From contig CAHIKZ030002633.1 of the NCBI GenBank assembly GCA_903632075.3, positions 412,501 to 476,500 of the forward strand: DNA of 64,000 nt, given 5' to 3'. Below are positions 1-9,810 of this stretch, piece after piece. A program made the translations under genes and the position numbers. How positions within the stretch are numbered: position 1 is the stretch's first letter; each line of letters begins with the position of its first letter. The stretch comes from Acanthosepion pharaonis. Lineage: Eukaryota > Mollusca > Cephalopoda > Sepiida > Sepiidae. The notes beneath the pieces were generated by a model. It was given only the letters and a program-made list of their open reading frames with translations, did no database searches and was not told the origin of the DNA.

Positions 1-22
1 AAATGTTGCCTAAATACACACA

Positions 23-25
<3 letters not shown>

Positions 26-79
<54 letters not shown>

Positions 80-122
80 ATGTGTGTGTGTACGTATAAT
101 TATATATATACGTATGTATAAT

Positions 123-153
<31 letters not shown>
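26..153. repeat. (TA)n / (TG)n microsatellite cluster
   Basis: A TA run covers about 26-69 and a TG run about 129-153, with short TATA/TGTG mixtures between. It lies next to a decayed LINE. The only open frames through it are low-complexity (Ile-Tyr and Cys-Val) and are not genes. Confidence 0.95.
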
Positions 154-249
154 ATAATTATATACATTGGATGTCACGACATAAACCTTACGCGATCACT
201 AGTAATCGGTCAATGTTGGTCAGATTCCAAAGTTGTTTGCTCACAAACG

Positions 250-1530
250 GCAATGCATTTGAAGAAGCCTGTTAGAAACAATCGAGCAAAACCGCCAAAG
301 AAGGTAGACATAACAAAACTGAAAGACAGGGAAACATTAGACTCTTTCCAAACATTGTGTGACTCAAAACTTTCATCTCTTGGTAATGAAGTTGAATCGG
401 CATTGGTCTGCTTTACAAAACATACAGTATGACTCGGCAAATGAAACACTCGGGTATGTTCAGCGAAAACATCAAGACTGGTTTGATTCAAACGATCCTG
501 AAATTAAATCTCTCCTTAAAAACATGCATAAATATCATCAGGTCTGGGTGGCAGACAAAGCATGCCTATCAAGGAAACGGGCTTTTAAATCAACCAAGGG
601 AAAGTCTCAAGCAAAATTGAGATGGGAATGAAGAAGGGCTGGTGGACAGAAAAGGCTAAAGTTTTGCAGGGGTAAGGGGGCTGCTGACAGATGTAACTTC
701 AAATCATTCTACCAAAACCTGAAGGGTGTTTTTGGTCCCATTTCCAGTGGTCTATCGCCAATCTTTTCTTTAGATGACACTCTTTTGACAGACAAAAGCC
801 ACATTATCAAACGCTGGGCAACACACTTCTGCACGATCCTAAATCAGGATTCGTCTATTGATGCTGAAGTAATAAACAATCTTCCTCAGAGACCTGTTGT
901 ACAAAGCCTTTCTGCTAACCCTTCAACCTTCGAGTTCAAAAAAGCCACCAAACAACTTTTGAATAGAAACCCCCCAGCGAAGAAGCCCCCAGCGAAGAAC
1001 CCCCCAGCTGAAATATATATTCTGGCAACAATCTTTTGATAGGCAAAATTTGTGAATTTTTCAACCTTGTGTGGGAAAAGGGAGAAGTGCAACAGCAATA
1101 TAAGGATGCTTCAATTGTGCATTTGTATGTGAACAAAGGGAACAGGTGTGAGTGTGACAATCATAGAGGAATATCCCATTCTTTCGGTTATTTATCATCC
1201 TGAATAGGCTTAATGAATTTATCACAGAATCGGCATTACCAGAAAGCCACTACGGTTTTCGATCCGGTAAAGGGTCCGGCAGGCTCAGGAGAAAGCACGA
1301 GAACAAAACAAGGATCTATTTGTTGTTTTTGTGTAGACTTCACAAAGGAATGAAAGCTTTTGTAAGACCGAGAATTGAGCAATCGGACGCCATTTTCGTC
1401 TCCCAAAGTTGCGTTCTTGATCCTCTTCTCTTTGTACTTTGCTTTTCTGCTATGATTGAAAAAGCATTCTCTGACTTAAATGATGGAGTCAATGTTGAAA
1501 TCAGAGCAAGTGGAGTACTTATATGTGTAA
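250..1530 (+). mobile_element. Decayed non-LTR retrotransposon (LINE), linker and reverse transcriptase remnant
   Basis: Conceptual translation across several frames gives segments I recognise from an APE-type LINE ORF common in aquatic animals. In order these are KPPKKVDITKLKDRE, RKHQDWFDSNDPEIKSLL, KSHIIKRWATHFCTILNQ, DASIVHLY, NHRGIS, CVDFTKG and CVLDPLLFVL followed by FSAMIEKAFSD. They correspond to the region between endonuclease and RT and the first RT motifs. Frame changes and stops occur throughout. Around 1335-1350 the motif A segment jumps from VDFTK straight to GMKAFVRP, so about 40 codons that should hold the catalytic-Asp region are missing. The block at 967-1005 is a tandem Pro-Ala-Lys repeat replacing the expected KAPGPDGIPAE region. 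The YADD part and the 3' end are absent; a microsatellite follows at about 1531. The copy is dead. RTE-like affiliation is from memory and uncertain. Confidence 0.85.
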
Positions 1531-1611
1531 TTATATATATATATATATATATATATAGATAGATAGATAGATAGATATTTATACACACACACACATATAT
1601 ATATCATTAAA
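1531..1611. repeat. (TA)n-(GATA)n-(CA)n compound microsatellite
   Basis: A TA run (about 1531-1555) passes into GATA tetranucleotides (about 1556-1577) and then a CA run (about 1581-1594). It sits exactly where the LINE homology stops. Confidence 0.9.
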
Positions 1612-1980
1612 TAAATAATTACATCGGTTACTACTACATGCCTATCCAAACGACTTACGTTATACTTATCTGATCACAGACCCCATCAGAAACATACTCG
1701 TAGAAAATACAAACATAATAACCTCATACACATGTAAAAATAGATTTTAAAAAATGGAAGCCTTAATAATAAAAAGGACAAAGCCAACACTCAATAATAT
1801 TAACGACGAACACGGCCACAACATGCTGTGTTCGGAAAATAAATATATACCTATAGCTCTAGAAGCATACACACAAGCCATACGTCCTGTTAAAAGTAAA
1901 AATAAAATCATCCGTGATAATGGCTAAAAGTATAACCGAAAGCGCTTGGAATCACAGAACATTTGGACGGTTTCTAGACA

Positions 1981-1982
<2 letters not shown>
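1612..1982. other. Unassigned AT-rich sequence
   Basis: No credible coding frame. It is somewhat richer in CpG than the centre of the window and may be further repeat DNA, but I do not recognise it. Confidence 0.4.

Positions 1983-2034
<52 letters not shown>
1983..2034. repeat. (TA)26 microsatellite
   Basis: A pure TA run of about 52 bases. Confidence 0.97.
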
Positions 2035-2035
<1 letters not shown>

Positions 2036-3574
2036 TCTGACCTTATTTTAACTTTGATCCGTCTTTTGATAGTTAACCAAGAGTTGCCCACAAATGTTTT
2101 TTTTTTTTTTTTTGTTTTTTTCTAATTTAGGATATTTGTTTTTTCTCACTCCTTTTTAACTCCCAAATAAAAGCTAACGATGTAATTTCTGATTTCCCAA
2201 GTAAATCATTTTCATCATATCGCCTGACGGGGGATCATTTTTACAGTTCTGAAACACGGATATTTTGTGTAACGATATAAAATATTATAATAAATATATT
2301 ATAATATTTCGCTCTACATTGTATTGAGCACTTTTGTAAAAATATAAATACTAAGAACAGTGGATAAGAGAAAGAACCGATCGAGTAAGAATCCACAATT
2401 TTTAGTATTTAATTTTTAAAATGTTCTCATTACAAAATAGAGCAAAATATTATAATATTTTTTATTATAACAGATTACAATAAAAACATTTCACATAGCT
2501 ACAGAAAAACTTTCATGTTTCGGAAATATAATGGTTCCTCTTCGGGCAATGGTAGATAACTTATGACAAAAATGATTTATTTGGGAAATTTAAACACAAA
2601 TCGATACCTCTTTTGAAATTAAAATGTTGCTGGGGACTAAGGTCAGAATTAAGATATATACTGGTGGGCATGCCTTAATTAACCAATTAAAAGTCAGATT
2701 TAAGCTAAAATGAAAAAATAGGGTCAGATGGTGGAGGTAGTTTGGCTATTAATTCATGTCATGATAAGTTTACACTCTGGACATATCAGCGACAAAATAT
2801 TGCGTGTATCCAAATGTAAAGTTCAGATTTGTTGAAGTAGACATAAAGTTACTTGAACAGAATTTTTTTAAATTTTCAAAATTTTTTATATACTCAGGAA
2901 ACGTCTTAAAGGAGTCAATATATATTGTAAAGTTTAAAAAAATTGGAACATTTATATACGATGCTAATTATATTGAATTGACGGTAAAACATGGCAATAG
3001 TGAATTGGAAAAAATCAAATAAATGTTGGGTGGACCATTATATAGTAATAAAACAATAGCTATGTACTTGTAATGCGTAATTATTTATGAAAAATTCTCA
3101 ACTATATTTTAAGGTGAAAGACAATCCCGGCATAATATCGTTAATTCATTTCTTTCGTTTATCAGAACTTTAATGTTAGGAAACTTTATAATATGCGGCT
3201 TTTCTTGTAAACACAAAGGACCTGGGTCATATAAGGATTTCCAAATTCTAGTTTTTTTTTGTTTTTTTTTAATATTTTCCATTTTACCGTAGGAGTTTTA
3301 TTACTTTCTTTGAAATGCCAAAAATATTTAGAAAAGGATGTTCTGTTACGGTACGCATTGTTGTTGAAAGATGATATGTGCTGATACTACCTCTTTTTAA
3401 AGGAATTTTTGTTACTGCCAATATAAAATTTTTCAACTATTGGATTTTCTCTACATGAAATCGTACATAGGCAAACAAGAGAATCAGTGTGACACCTATT
3501 TTATAATTTAAACATATCATGTCAATATATTCTGCTTGTGATCCTTTCAAGATTATGGCTTAATTTCTTAGCAG
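2035..3574. other. Unassigned AT-rich intergenic sequence
   Basis: No gene recognised. Contains poly-T (2097-2114 and 3250-3268) and a short AT palindrome at about 2278-2310 (AAATATTATAATAAAT and its mirror). A 72-codon open frame at 2804-3022 has AT-driven composition and no recognisable motif, so it is not called. Confidence 0.4.
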
Positions 3575-3660
3575 CCTTAGAGCCGAGTTCCAATTTCAAG
3601 CCATTATCCATTACACCACCCACTCATCCAAGCTTACAACACCTGGTATTCCCAAGCGAC
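3575..3660 (-). repeat. Fragment of 5S-rRNA/tRNA composite SINE
   Basis: Read on the minus strand, 3660-3631 carries the end of a 5S-like module (CTTGGGAATACCAGGTG, then TGTAAGCTTGGATG). It continues into the tRNA-like module GGGTGGTGTAATGGATAATGG, which also follows the 5S-like part of the copies at 9811 and 61840. The 5' part of the 5S module is missing where a LINE tail abuts at 3672. Confidence 0.8.
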
Positions 3661-3671
3661 AAATATTACTT

Positions 3672-3740
3672 AGAGCTACTGATAGGAAGTTGTGGAGAGC
3701 CATAATCACTAACGTTCTGGAGTGACATGTCACATAAAAT
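3672..3740 (+). mobile_element. LINE ORF C-terminal tail, 5'-truncated copy 1
   Basis: Plus-strand translation gives RATDRKLWRAIITNVLE and then a stop. This is the last segment of a LINE ORF also present at 4873, 6660 and 7211. Only the last two dozen or so codons are retained. Confidence 0.75.
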
Positions 3741-4170
3741 ATGAAGACCAATGTTCTTCGAGAAATCTCGGTAACCATTGAATAGAATAAAAAATAAACC
3801 TCTTGTTTGATACGTACGTATTTATGTCTCGAGACAAAAAAAATGTGTTGAGTGTATGTGCAGACAGGCTACTCTCAAAGATTTCAGAGAATTTCATCAA
3901 GAAAATCAATGGCATTCTATTTTCCACTATTTTTTTCGAAGATTTTCCTTGCCTCCTTTTTACAAAGATGCTCACAAAAATTTCATATAACATGAGGTTT
4001 GCACCTGATTTTTATACTCAGTGAAGTTTTAGGGAAGCACATCGTATGTTTTCAAATGATTTACTCAATAAACATATTTTTTTTACAGTATAACAAAAGA
4101 GATGAAAATCAAACAAAAGAGATGAAAATCAAACGCGTGGTATTCGCATCTATGGTTATACATATATAGA
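3741..4170. other. Unassigned sequence with a short tandem duplication
   Basis: No gene recognised. At about 4093-4133 an 18-20 base unit (CAAAAGAGATGAAAATCAAA) is directly duplicated. Confidence 0.4.
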
Positions 4171-4597
4171 GTCTCAGATTGGGTACCTCGACTTGGAGTA
4201 ATGGTTAGCAAGGTTGTCTCGCTAGATCTATTACGACTGAATAGTGATCCTCACTGAGTACCCCACACTTTCGGCCTTGTACCACATATAAGCTACGCTT
4301 AGAAAATCTTTGCGCACCTCGGCGTGGTGTAATGGTTAACAAGCTTGTCTCGCTAAAACAGTTACGACTCAATTATGAGTTCGATCCTCATTGGGTGTCC
4401 CATATTTTCGGCCATGTGCTACATCTAAGCTACGCTTAGAAAATCAACATGTAGTCTCAGATTGGGCACCTCGAGGCGGTGTAATATTTAGCAAGCTTGC
4501 CTCGTTAGAACAATTAGGACTGAGTAGTGAGTTCGATCCTCACTGGGTGCCTCATACCTTCGGCTTTGTGCCACATCTAAGCTACATTCGAAAATCC
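4171..4597 (+). repeat. Head-to-tail trimer of a tRNA-derived SINE
   Basis: Three diverged copies of one unit of about 130 bp lie in the same orientation: 4171-4306, 4313-4446 and 4452-4597. Each has a pol III A-box-like segment (GTAATGGTTAGCAAG or variant) and ends with CACATCTAAGCTACGCTTAG or a close variant. Copies 2 and 3 keep a B-box-like GTTCGATCCTC; in copy 1 it is eroded. They share a GTCTCAGATTGGGT-type leader (copies 1 and 3) and a CTTTCGGCC-type middle. Single relatives occur at 17593 and 29121, with a possible one at 44771. Confidence 0.85.
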
Positions 4598-4872
4598 CTA
4601 TAGTGTTTCATATTTACAAACCAGTATAAATATATATAAAGTGTATGAATGTACTCAGTTATGTATGAAATTCTCTGCAGAGAGAAACCACTTTTATTTT
4701 CTAATATAAATTGACAAATTAATGATTGACAAAGTGATTGATAAATTAACGTTGTGCGACGGAAAGAGAACCCACTTTTATTTTCTAGTCTAGATTGACA
4801 AATTAAAATGATGAGAAACCTATTTATCGAGATCGTGTAAATGGATGAAAGGACTAGTAAAGGGACAAACAC
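4598..4872. other. Unassigned, with an imperfect direct repeat
   Basis: A segment at about 4688-4723 (CACTTTTATTTTCTAATATA, then AATTGACAAATTAA) recurs diverged at about 4771-4806, giving a duplication with a period near 83 bp. No gene seen. Confidence 0.5.
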
Positions 4873-4949
4873 TGCTCAGGACTACAAAGGACAGGAAGTT
4901 GTGGAGAGAAATGTTCGCTTAGGCCTTGAAGGGACACGACACACAAAAA
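4873..4949 (+). mobile_element. LINE ORF C-terminal tail, 5'-truncated copy 2
   Basis: Translation LLRTTKDRKLWREMFA, a stop, then ALKGHDT matches the tail seen at 3672, 6660 and 7211. One in-frame stop shows decay. Confidence 0.8.
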
Positions 4950-5395
4950 TATTTAGTCGACGACATATTTTCAATAGACTCGAGCAGCCACAAAAATAAA
5001 ACTATTTTTTTTATCGAACTTTTTTGTGTACCATGTTGCTTTCTTTTTCTACCTGACCTGCCGACAGAACATACCCGGGGTACGCAATACTTTGGCAACG
5101 TTTGGGGCATTATGACTAGGCAGGAATCTGTTACTGCCGATTCCAACGTCTGTAAAAACAGGCGTCGTGCGCCAAAATACACAGATCCAGCCCACAAAGA
5201 AAACATCCGGGGTGTTTAGAACCTATCCCCTTTTCCTGACCACCCTCAGCAATGAAAAGCGAATATTGTAATATAGTAAAAACTAAGTCATCGCACCGAA
5301 TATTACGTAAAAACCAACAGAAAAGCACCTATTATTATCAATTTCTGATTAGTACTTTCCCTCATCTTAATTTCTTGTTAGTACTTAACTTCAGG
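4950..5395. other. Unassigned unique sequence
   Basis: Open frames of 95-97 codons exist on both strands (4919-5206 minus, 4926-5219 plus), but neither has a recognisable domain and they mirror each other. GC is slightly higher than the surroundings. Possibly older repeat DNA. Confidence 0.35.
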
Positions 5396-5772
5396 GTGTG
5401 CAGGTGGTGTAATGCAGCATCGAACGAGAAATCGACAAACAGTTCAAATTCAGGCCGACTTTCGATACATTCACTTTCGCACAAATACCCTTGCGATCTC
5501 TTCTCTCCCTAACTATCGGTTAAATAGTAGTAAAATAGACTGGGTTTTCTAGTCGTGGTTGGCAGCCAGTCTAGGAGAACGAAAACTTTGAATTCAAAAC
5601 TCAGCTACCTAAAGCGGTACAAAGATAGCGAGACATTGGATGCAGATATTATGCCTGTAAAACAAAAACATGATAGATTATCCATAGCTGTTGTACAACT
5701 ATTTATAATCCGACTGGAGAGTGATTATCCAAGATGTTGTTGACACCCACGGGCTTTGGGCACAAGGATGGT
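5396..5772 (+). repeat. tRNA-derived SINE, long-tailed family, copy 1
   Basis: Begins GTGTGCAGGTGGTGTAATG and holds a B-box-like GTTCAAATTCAGG. It then shares a roughly 300 bp body with the copy at 25870: CACTTTCGCACAAATA, CAGTCTAGGAGAA, ACTCAGCTACCT, and ATTATCCAAGATGTTGTTGA near the end. The open frame of 62 codons in it is incidental. Confidence 0.85.
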
Positions 5773-6659
5773 GACATTTTCCTACATTTTTATTTTTTCG
5801 TTAGTTTTTATCTAAACTTTAGTCAGGCAATAAATCCACGACAATGAGTGAACACTGCAAATCGGAACGAAACAATAAGCCCTCCCTGAGACGCAGGTTC
5901 TTTTTGAACATGTTCGTGAGTTTTCTCTTGGATAAATTATGCTACCTGCCCACGTCACTTCTGTAAGTGGATTTTTCAAATTAGCTGGGCTTTATAAATG
6001 AAAACGAGATATAGTCGCAGGAGATTTTTTTTCTGATATTGTCAGAAGAATCTGTTTGATAGGCAAAATTTAACAAACATACCTGCAAAAGAAAAAAAAA
6101 ACGGTGTATCAAAAAAAGACGCCTTTTCCTTGACACCGCTATTACTGACGACCTCTTCGGCAAATTTTATTGTTTTAAAAATGCTATTTTTAGATTTTTA
6201 ATAAAGACCAAACATAGATAAATGGACTTATACATTTTCTTTTTTCTCGAGAATTAACAACAATAACGTTTGTTAAACTTTGCTATTGGTTGTTATTGAT
6301 GGCTTTGCAATATTTTTTAAGCTACATTCCGCTATCAATGTTAAAGTCACAATCAAGTTAGATTCCTCTGATAATAGGAGAAGAAAGTGACAGAGACAAC
6401 AAAATCCTGTTCATTTATAAAACCAGGGTAATTTGAAAGTTTTCCTTTAGGGGGGAAATAGTAAAAGGTTCCATAGTTCAGCCAACAGAAAATTCCCAAA
6501 ATGCTGTTCATACCGACCGAGCTTCAAGATTTCGACGGCTTATAAAAAGATCAAATCTAACTTTTAAACCCACCTTTTGTTTTTGCCCAATCTCTCTTTG
6601 TGCCATATTTGCCTTTATGAAATACATTAGGTGGAAAGAGGACTTGAATAAATATAACA
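5773..6659. other. Unassigned AT-rich sequence
   Basis: Nothing recognised on either strand. No coherent coding frame. Confidence 0.4.
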
Positions 6660-6852
6660 CGCACATTATATATTGAAAGAAGGGCTTTGGACAGAGGAGA
6701 CTAACCTACCTAACGAGTTTGGGTTGATGGATAGCACAGCGGGGACAAAGAGGGATGGTAAAGCGTCAAACGTTGCTTAGAGCAACAAGAAACAAGAAGT
6801 AGTGGAGAGCCATGATCACTCACGTCCTGAAGGAACACGGCACATAAAGAAA
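6660..6852 (+). mobile_element. LINE ORF C-terminal tail, copy 3
   Basis: Frame-shifted translation follows the family's end: HIERRALDRGD, then VKRQTLLRAT-like sequence, then WRAMITHVLKEHGT and a stop at the same place as the other copies. It retains about 60 codons, with in-frame stops. Confidence 0.8.
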
Positions 6853-7060
6853 TTTCTTATCAGATAAAGCAGTATTTACCATTATTATTATTATTATTAT
6901 CGATGCCTGACTCATACTGTCCTTTAATATAATCTTATTTTTTAAAACTTTACTCAAATCAGCGATCACTGATGAAATGTTTGCATATTTAATTAATGAT
7001 CTACATTCATTCTTTAAGTACAACGCGTGATGCACGCTTGAGAAATCATATCTCTTCTGC

Positions 7061-7160
7061 CTTCCAAAGCAGTCACTCATCCAGGTACTGACCAGACTCG
7101 ATTTTGCTTAACTTGAGTGATCGGATGGGAACCAGTATTTCAACGTGATATGACCGTAAG
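7061..7160 (-). repeat. 5S-rRNA-derived SINE head, solo copy
   Basis: On the minus strand this reads TACGGTCATATCACGTTGAA, then GATCACTCAAGTTAAGCAA, then GTCTGGTCAGTACCTGGATG and AGTGACTGCTTTGG. That follows metazoan 5S rRNA nearly base for base through its internal promoter (A-box, IE and C-box). It lacks the last 5S bases and the tRNA-like module of the other copies, and diverged bases rule out a functional 5S gene. Confidence 0.8.
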
Positions 7161-7210
7161 TTGAGCTTGCAAACGAAAAAATGGAGTAAAACTGTTATTT
7201 CAACACTCTT

Positions 7211-7640
7211 CTATGAGCCGTGTCCCTTCAGGACGTGTGCGATCATAGCCCTCCACAATTTCTTATTTTATGTATGTGTTACTAATCTTTCCCAGTACAT
7301 GTTCTGCCATCCATTTACACAAGCTCATTAAGTAAATTAAACTTTCATTGCTTCTGTCCCTCATGCGTTCAATATGAACTGTGAGTGTCAGATTTTCCTA
7401 ACCTTCTTTCCTAATTACGTGTTGCAAAAATTTCAACTCTCTCTTGATTCTAAACATGGGAGTTCTTTCTGGTTCCATTTTACTTCCTCGTTCCTTACAT
7501 ACTTCGTCTATGATATTCTCATCATCCTTCTATAGAGCCACATTTCTGTTTCCTCCAGTCTCTTCTTCATTTATGAGGAATTTGTCTAGCATCCACTGCT
7601 ATATAGGAGGATTGATATCACATAGCATTTCAGTACATTT
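7211..7640 (-). mobile_element. LINE ORF C-terminal region, copy 4 (longest)
   Basis: Minus-strand translation in broken frames gives KMEPERTPMFRIKRELKFLQ, HVIRKEG, ENLTLTVHIERMRDRSNES, LCKWMAEHVLGKISN and finally KKLWRAMIAHVLKGHGS with a stop. I recognise this as the extreme C-terminus of an APE-type LINE ORF2. About 140 codons survive with frameshifts and stops. It shows that copies 1-3 are truncated tails of the same family. The copy is inactive. Confidence 0.85.
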
Positions 7641-8043
7641 TTCTGTGTTTTTAAGAAAATTTCCCGTTTCTTAATACTTTGTTTAACTTTTGGAAGACAT
7701 CTTTTACTATTCCAATGCGCCTTCAGATCTCGGTGGCACATTTTCGCCTATTTGTTAAAACACTTCCCAAAACTTATTAAATTTAGCTTAGAGTGGCATC
7801 TGGACAGAAGTGTGAGCCTTGTTAGATTTTATGCCAACAGAAAAACTTGAAATTTCATCCATTGCATTAGAAATAATTTGACTAGAAATGTCAAACCTCA
7901 AATTATGTCAGGGGAGGTCAATTTCCCATAATCTATGTCACAAACAAATATATTGTGAATCATTATACCAAAAATGACATCAGTGAACCTTCTCGTTTGA
8001 ACGTGATCGCGCCACAGACACACGAGCAAATGGCACCAATATG
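7641..8043. other. Unassigned sequence
   Basis: No gene or repeat recognised between the LINE tail and the Tc1-like element. Confidence 0.4.
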
Positions 8044-8230
8044 AATGGGTGAAAAAAGTACTCGTACAATGCAAATTTCAGATTATAAAATTATTAAATT
8101 GTTTAATACTCTAAATTATTCCGGTGGAATATTCTAGAATGCCCTAATAATGTTATCAGTAGCCCTTTTTAGCCTAAAAAATACAAACAGAACATTTTGT
8201 AATTGATATTCGTGCAAGAACGTTGCCATC

Positions 8231-9330
8231 ATAACAAGAGGTAAACAATTGACAAATTCGCAAAAAGAACTGATTGTTAAGCTCAGGAAAGAAGGTAGAA
8301 GTTACAGGAAAATCTCAGACAATGTGAATATTTCATTTACTACCATTAGATCATTCATTGCAAAGTATAACAAACTCAAAACTCAAAATCAGAGAAGGTG
8401 TTCCACGGAAGATTTCTTCAAGATCTTCAAGGAAATTAATGCGTCAAATTAAGCAAAAACCAATGGTTACTCGTCAAGAGTTGCAGGATGATTTGCTTTC
8501 ATCAGGAATCTGTGTCACTAAACAAACAATAAGCAATGAAAATCATAGGAACAATCTAAAGTCATTCTCCCCTCGGAAAACGCCACTGCTATTGAAAACA
8601 CAGAGAGATGCCAGGTTGAAATTCGTTCGTGAACATAAGAATAAGGAAAAATCGTACTGGGAAAAAGTGTTATGAGCAGACGAAGCCAAAATTGAGTTGT
8701 TTGGACATAATTCTAGAAATCATGTATGGAGGAAAGATGGTGATGTCTTCAATCAAAAGAACACAGTTCCAACAGCGAATTTTGATGGTGGAACATCATG
8801 GTCTGGGGATGTTTTTCTGCAAGAGGTACTGGCAACATATCAGTAATAGTTAGTAGAATGAATGCTGCAGCATATCAAAATATTTTGGGAGCAAATTTAA
8901 TGATTTCGATTGAAAATTTTGAACTTCCTCCCGATTTAGATCTTCCAACAAGATAATGATCCTGAGAACATTGCAAAATCTACGAAGAAATGGTTTGCTG
9001 AAAATAATGTAAACTGACAATAAGTAATGAAATTCATAGGAACAATTTAAAGTCTCGAAAATAATGTTAGTGAAAATAATGTAAATATCCTGAAATGGCA
9101 ACTTAGTCCCCAGATTTAAACCCAATCGAGAATCTGTGGCGTTATTTGAAAATTCAAATCCAATCGAGATCTCCAACAAATATCCAACAAATATCCGGGA
9201 TCTGAGGACCACATGCGAAGAAGAATGGAACAAAATAGCAACTAAAATTTGCAAATTATTAAGAACTACAAAAAAAAAAGGTTGGTTTCTGTAGAAGTGA
9301 ATAATGGCTGTTCTACAAAGTATTAAATGA
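8231..9330 (+). pseudogene. Tc1-like transposase pseudogene
   Basis: The expected start codon at 8231 is ATA, giving xTRGKQLTNSQKELIVKLRK and then a helix-turn-helix region (RSYRKISDNVNISFTTIRSF). After a frame change come VTRQELQDDLLSSG and, near 8660, a stop just before ADEAKIELFGHNS (first catalytic Asp). IFQQDNDPEN near 8942 holds the second Asp and SPDLNPIENLWRYLK near 9110 the Glu, so the DDE triad is still readable in pieces. Stops, frameshifts and an internal templated insertion (about 9014-9085) make it non-functional. The family normally encodes about 340 residues; this remnant spans that length. Confidence 0.88.
9014..9085 (+). repeat. Insertion inside the transposase copied from elsewhere in the same element
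   Basis: 9017-9054 matches 8526-8563 of the same element at 35 of 38 bases in direct orientation. It interrupts the frame between GCTGAAAATAATGTAAA and the downstream TCCTGAAATGGC. A second partial copy of GAAAATAATGT flanks it, as expected for repair filler or template switching. Confidence 0.8.
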
Positions 9331-9518
9331 AGATTATATATTCTTTTTTGTATTGTACGAATACTTTTTTCACCCATTAGAATGGATAAATAGGATTTAT
9401 TTCTATGAAATCAAATTTTTTTCAGCTATGCATATTTATTTATCATGCATCTGTGTACAGTTAATTATATGAAAAGTGTGTTTATACATTAGTTGGAAAT
9501 ACAATAAATTAAAAATTT

Positions 9519-9550
9519 GTACGCGTACGAGTATTTGTTTCCTCCCACTG
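9519..9550. repeat. Outlying inverted-repeat end related to the Tc1 TIR
   Basis: Reverse complement CAGTGGGAGGAAACAAATAC, then TCGTACGCGTAC, resembles the TIR and has a Tc1-style CAGTGG terminus. It may be the real outer end of a longer element or the end of a related nested copy. Confidence 0.5.
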
Positions 9551-9810
9551 TATATGGTGCGAAAGTTTAATCTCTACGATCAACTGCTATTAATGTCGTG
9601 GACCGGCGTAATAAAGACGGAGTTGTGACTTTCAGAAAGCGACCTGTACCTTCAAATCCCTTGTCGCAAACATGTCACATTATCTGACGGAAAAGATAGG
9701 GACAGATTACCCGATTACAAATTACACTTCCACAACTACCGCCTCATAAGTAAAAAAACAAAAAAACAAACTAGTTTTAGAAATGCAGTTAATCCCCTTA
9801 TCAATCTTGC
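9551..9810. other. Unassigned sequence
   Basis: No gene recognised. CpG content is slightly higher than the window average. Confidence 0.35.

Larger units (their letters stand above)
8044..9378 (+). mobile_element. Tc1/mariner-superfamily DNA transposon with 27-bp terminal inverted repeats
   Basis: The left repeat at 8044-8070 (starting AATGGGTGAAAAAAGTACTC) and the right repeat at 9352-9378 are inverted copies matching at 26 of 27 bases. They enclose 1,335 bp, the normal Tc1 size, with a decayed transposase frame on the plus strand. TA dinucleotides lie at or near both edges, as expected for TA target sites, but the exact duplication is not certain. A further related inverted copy lies outside at 9519-9550. 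Confidence 0.9.

Noticed and set aside
4919..5219. Overlapping open frames on both strands of about 95 codons
   Set aside because: No recognisable domain on either strand and no supporting context; left as unassigned.
8850..9377. 175-codon minus-strand open frame
   Set aside because: It lies antisense to the Tc1 transposase remnant and is a shadow.
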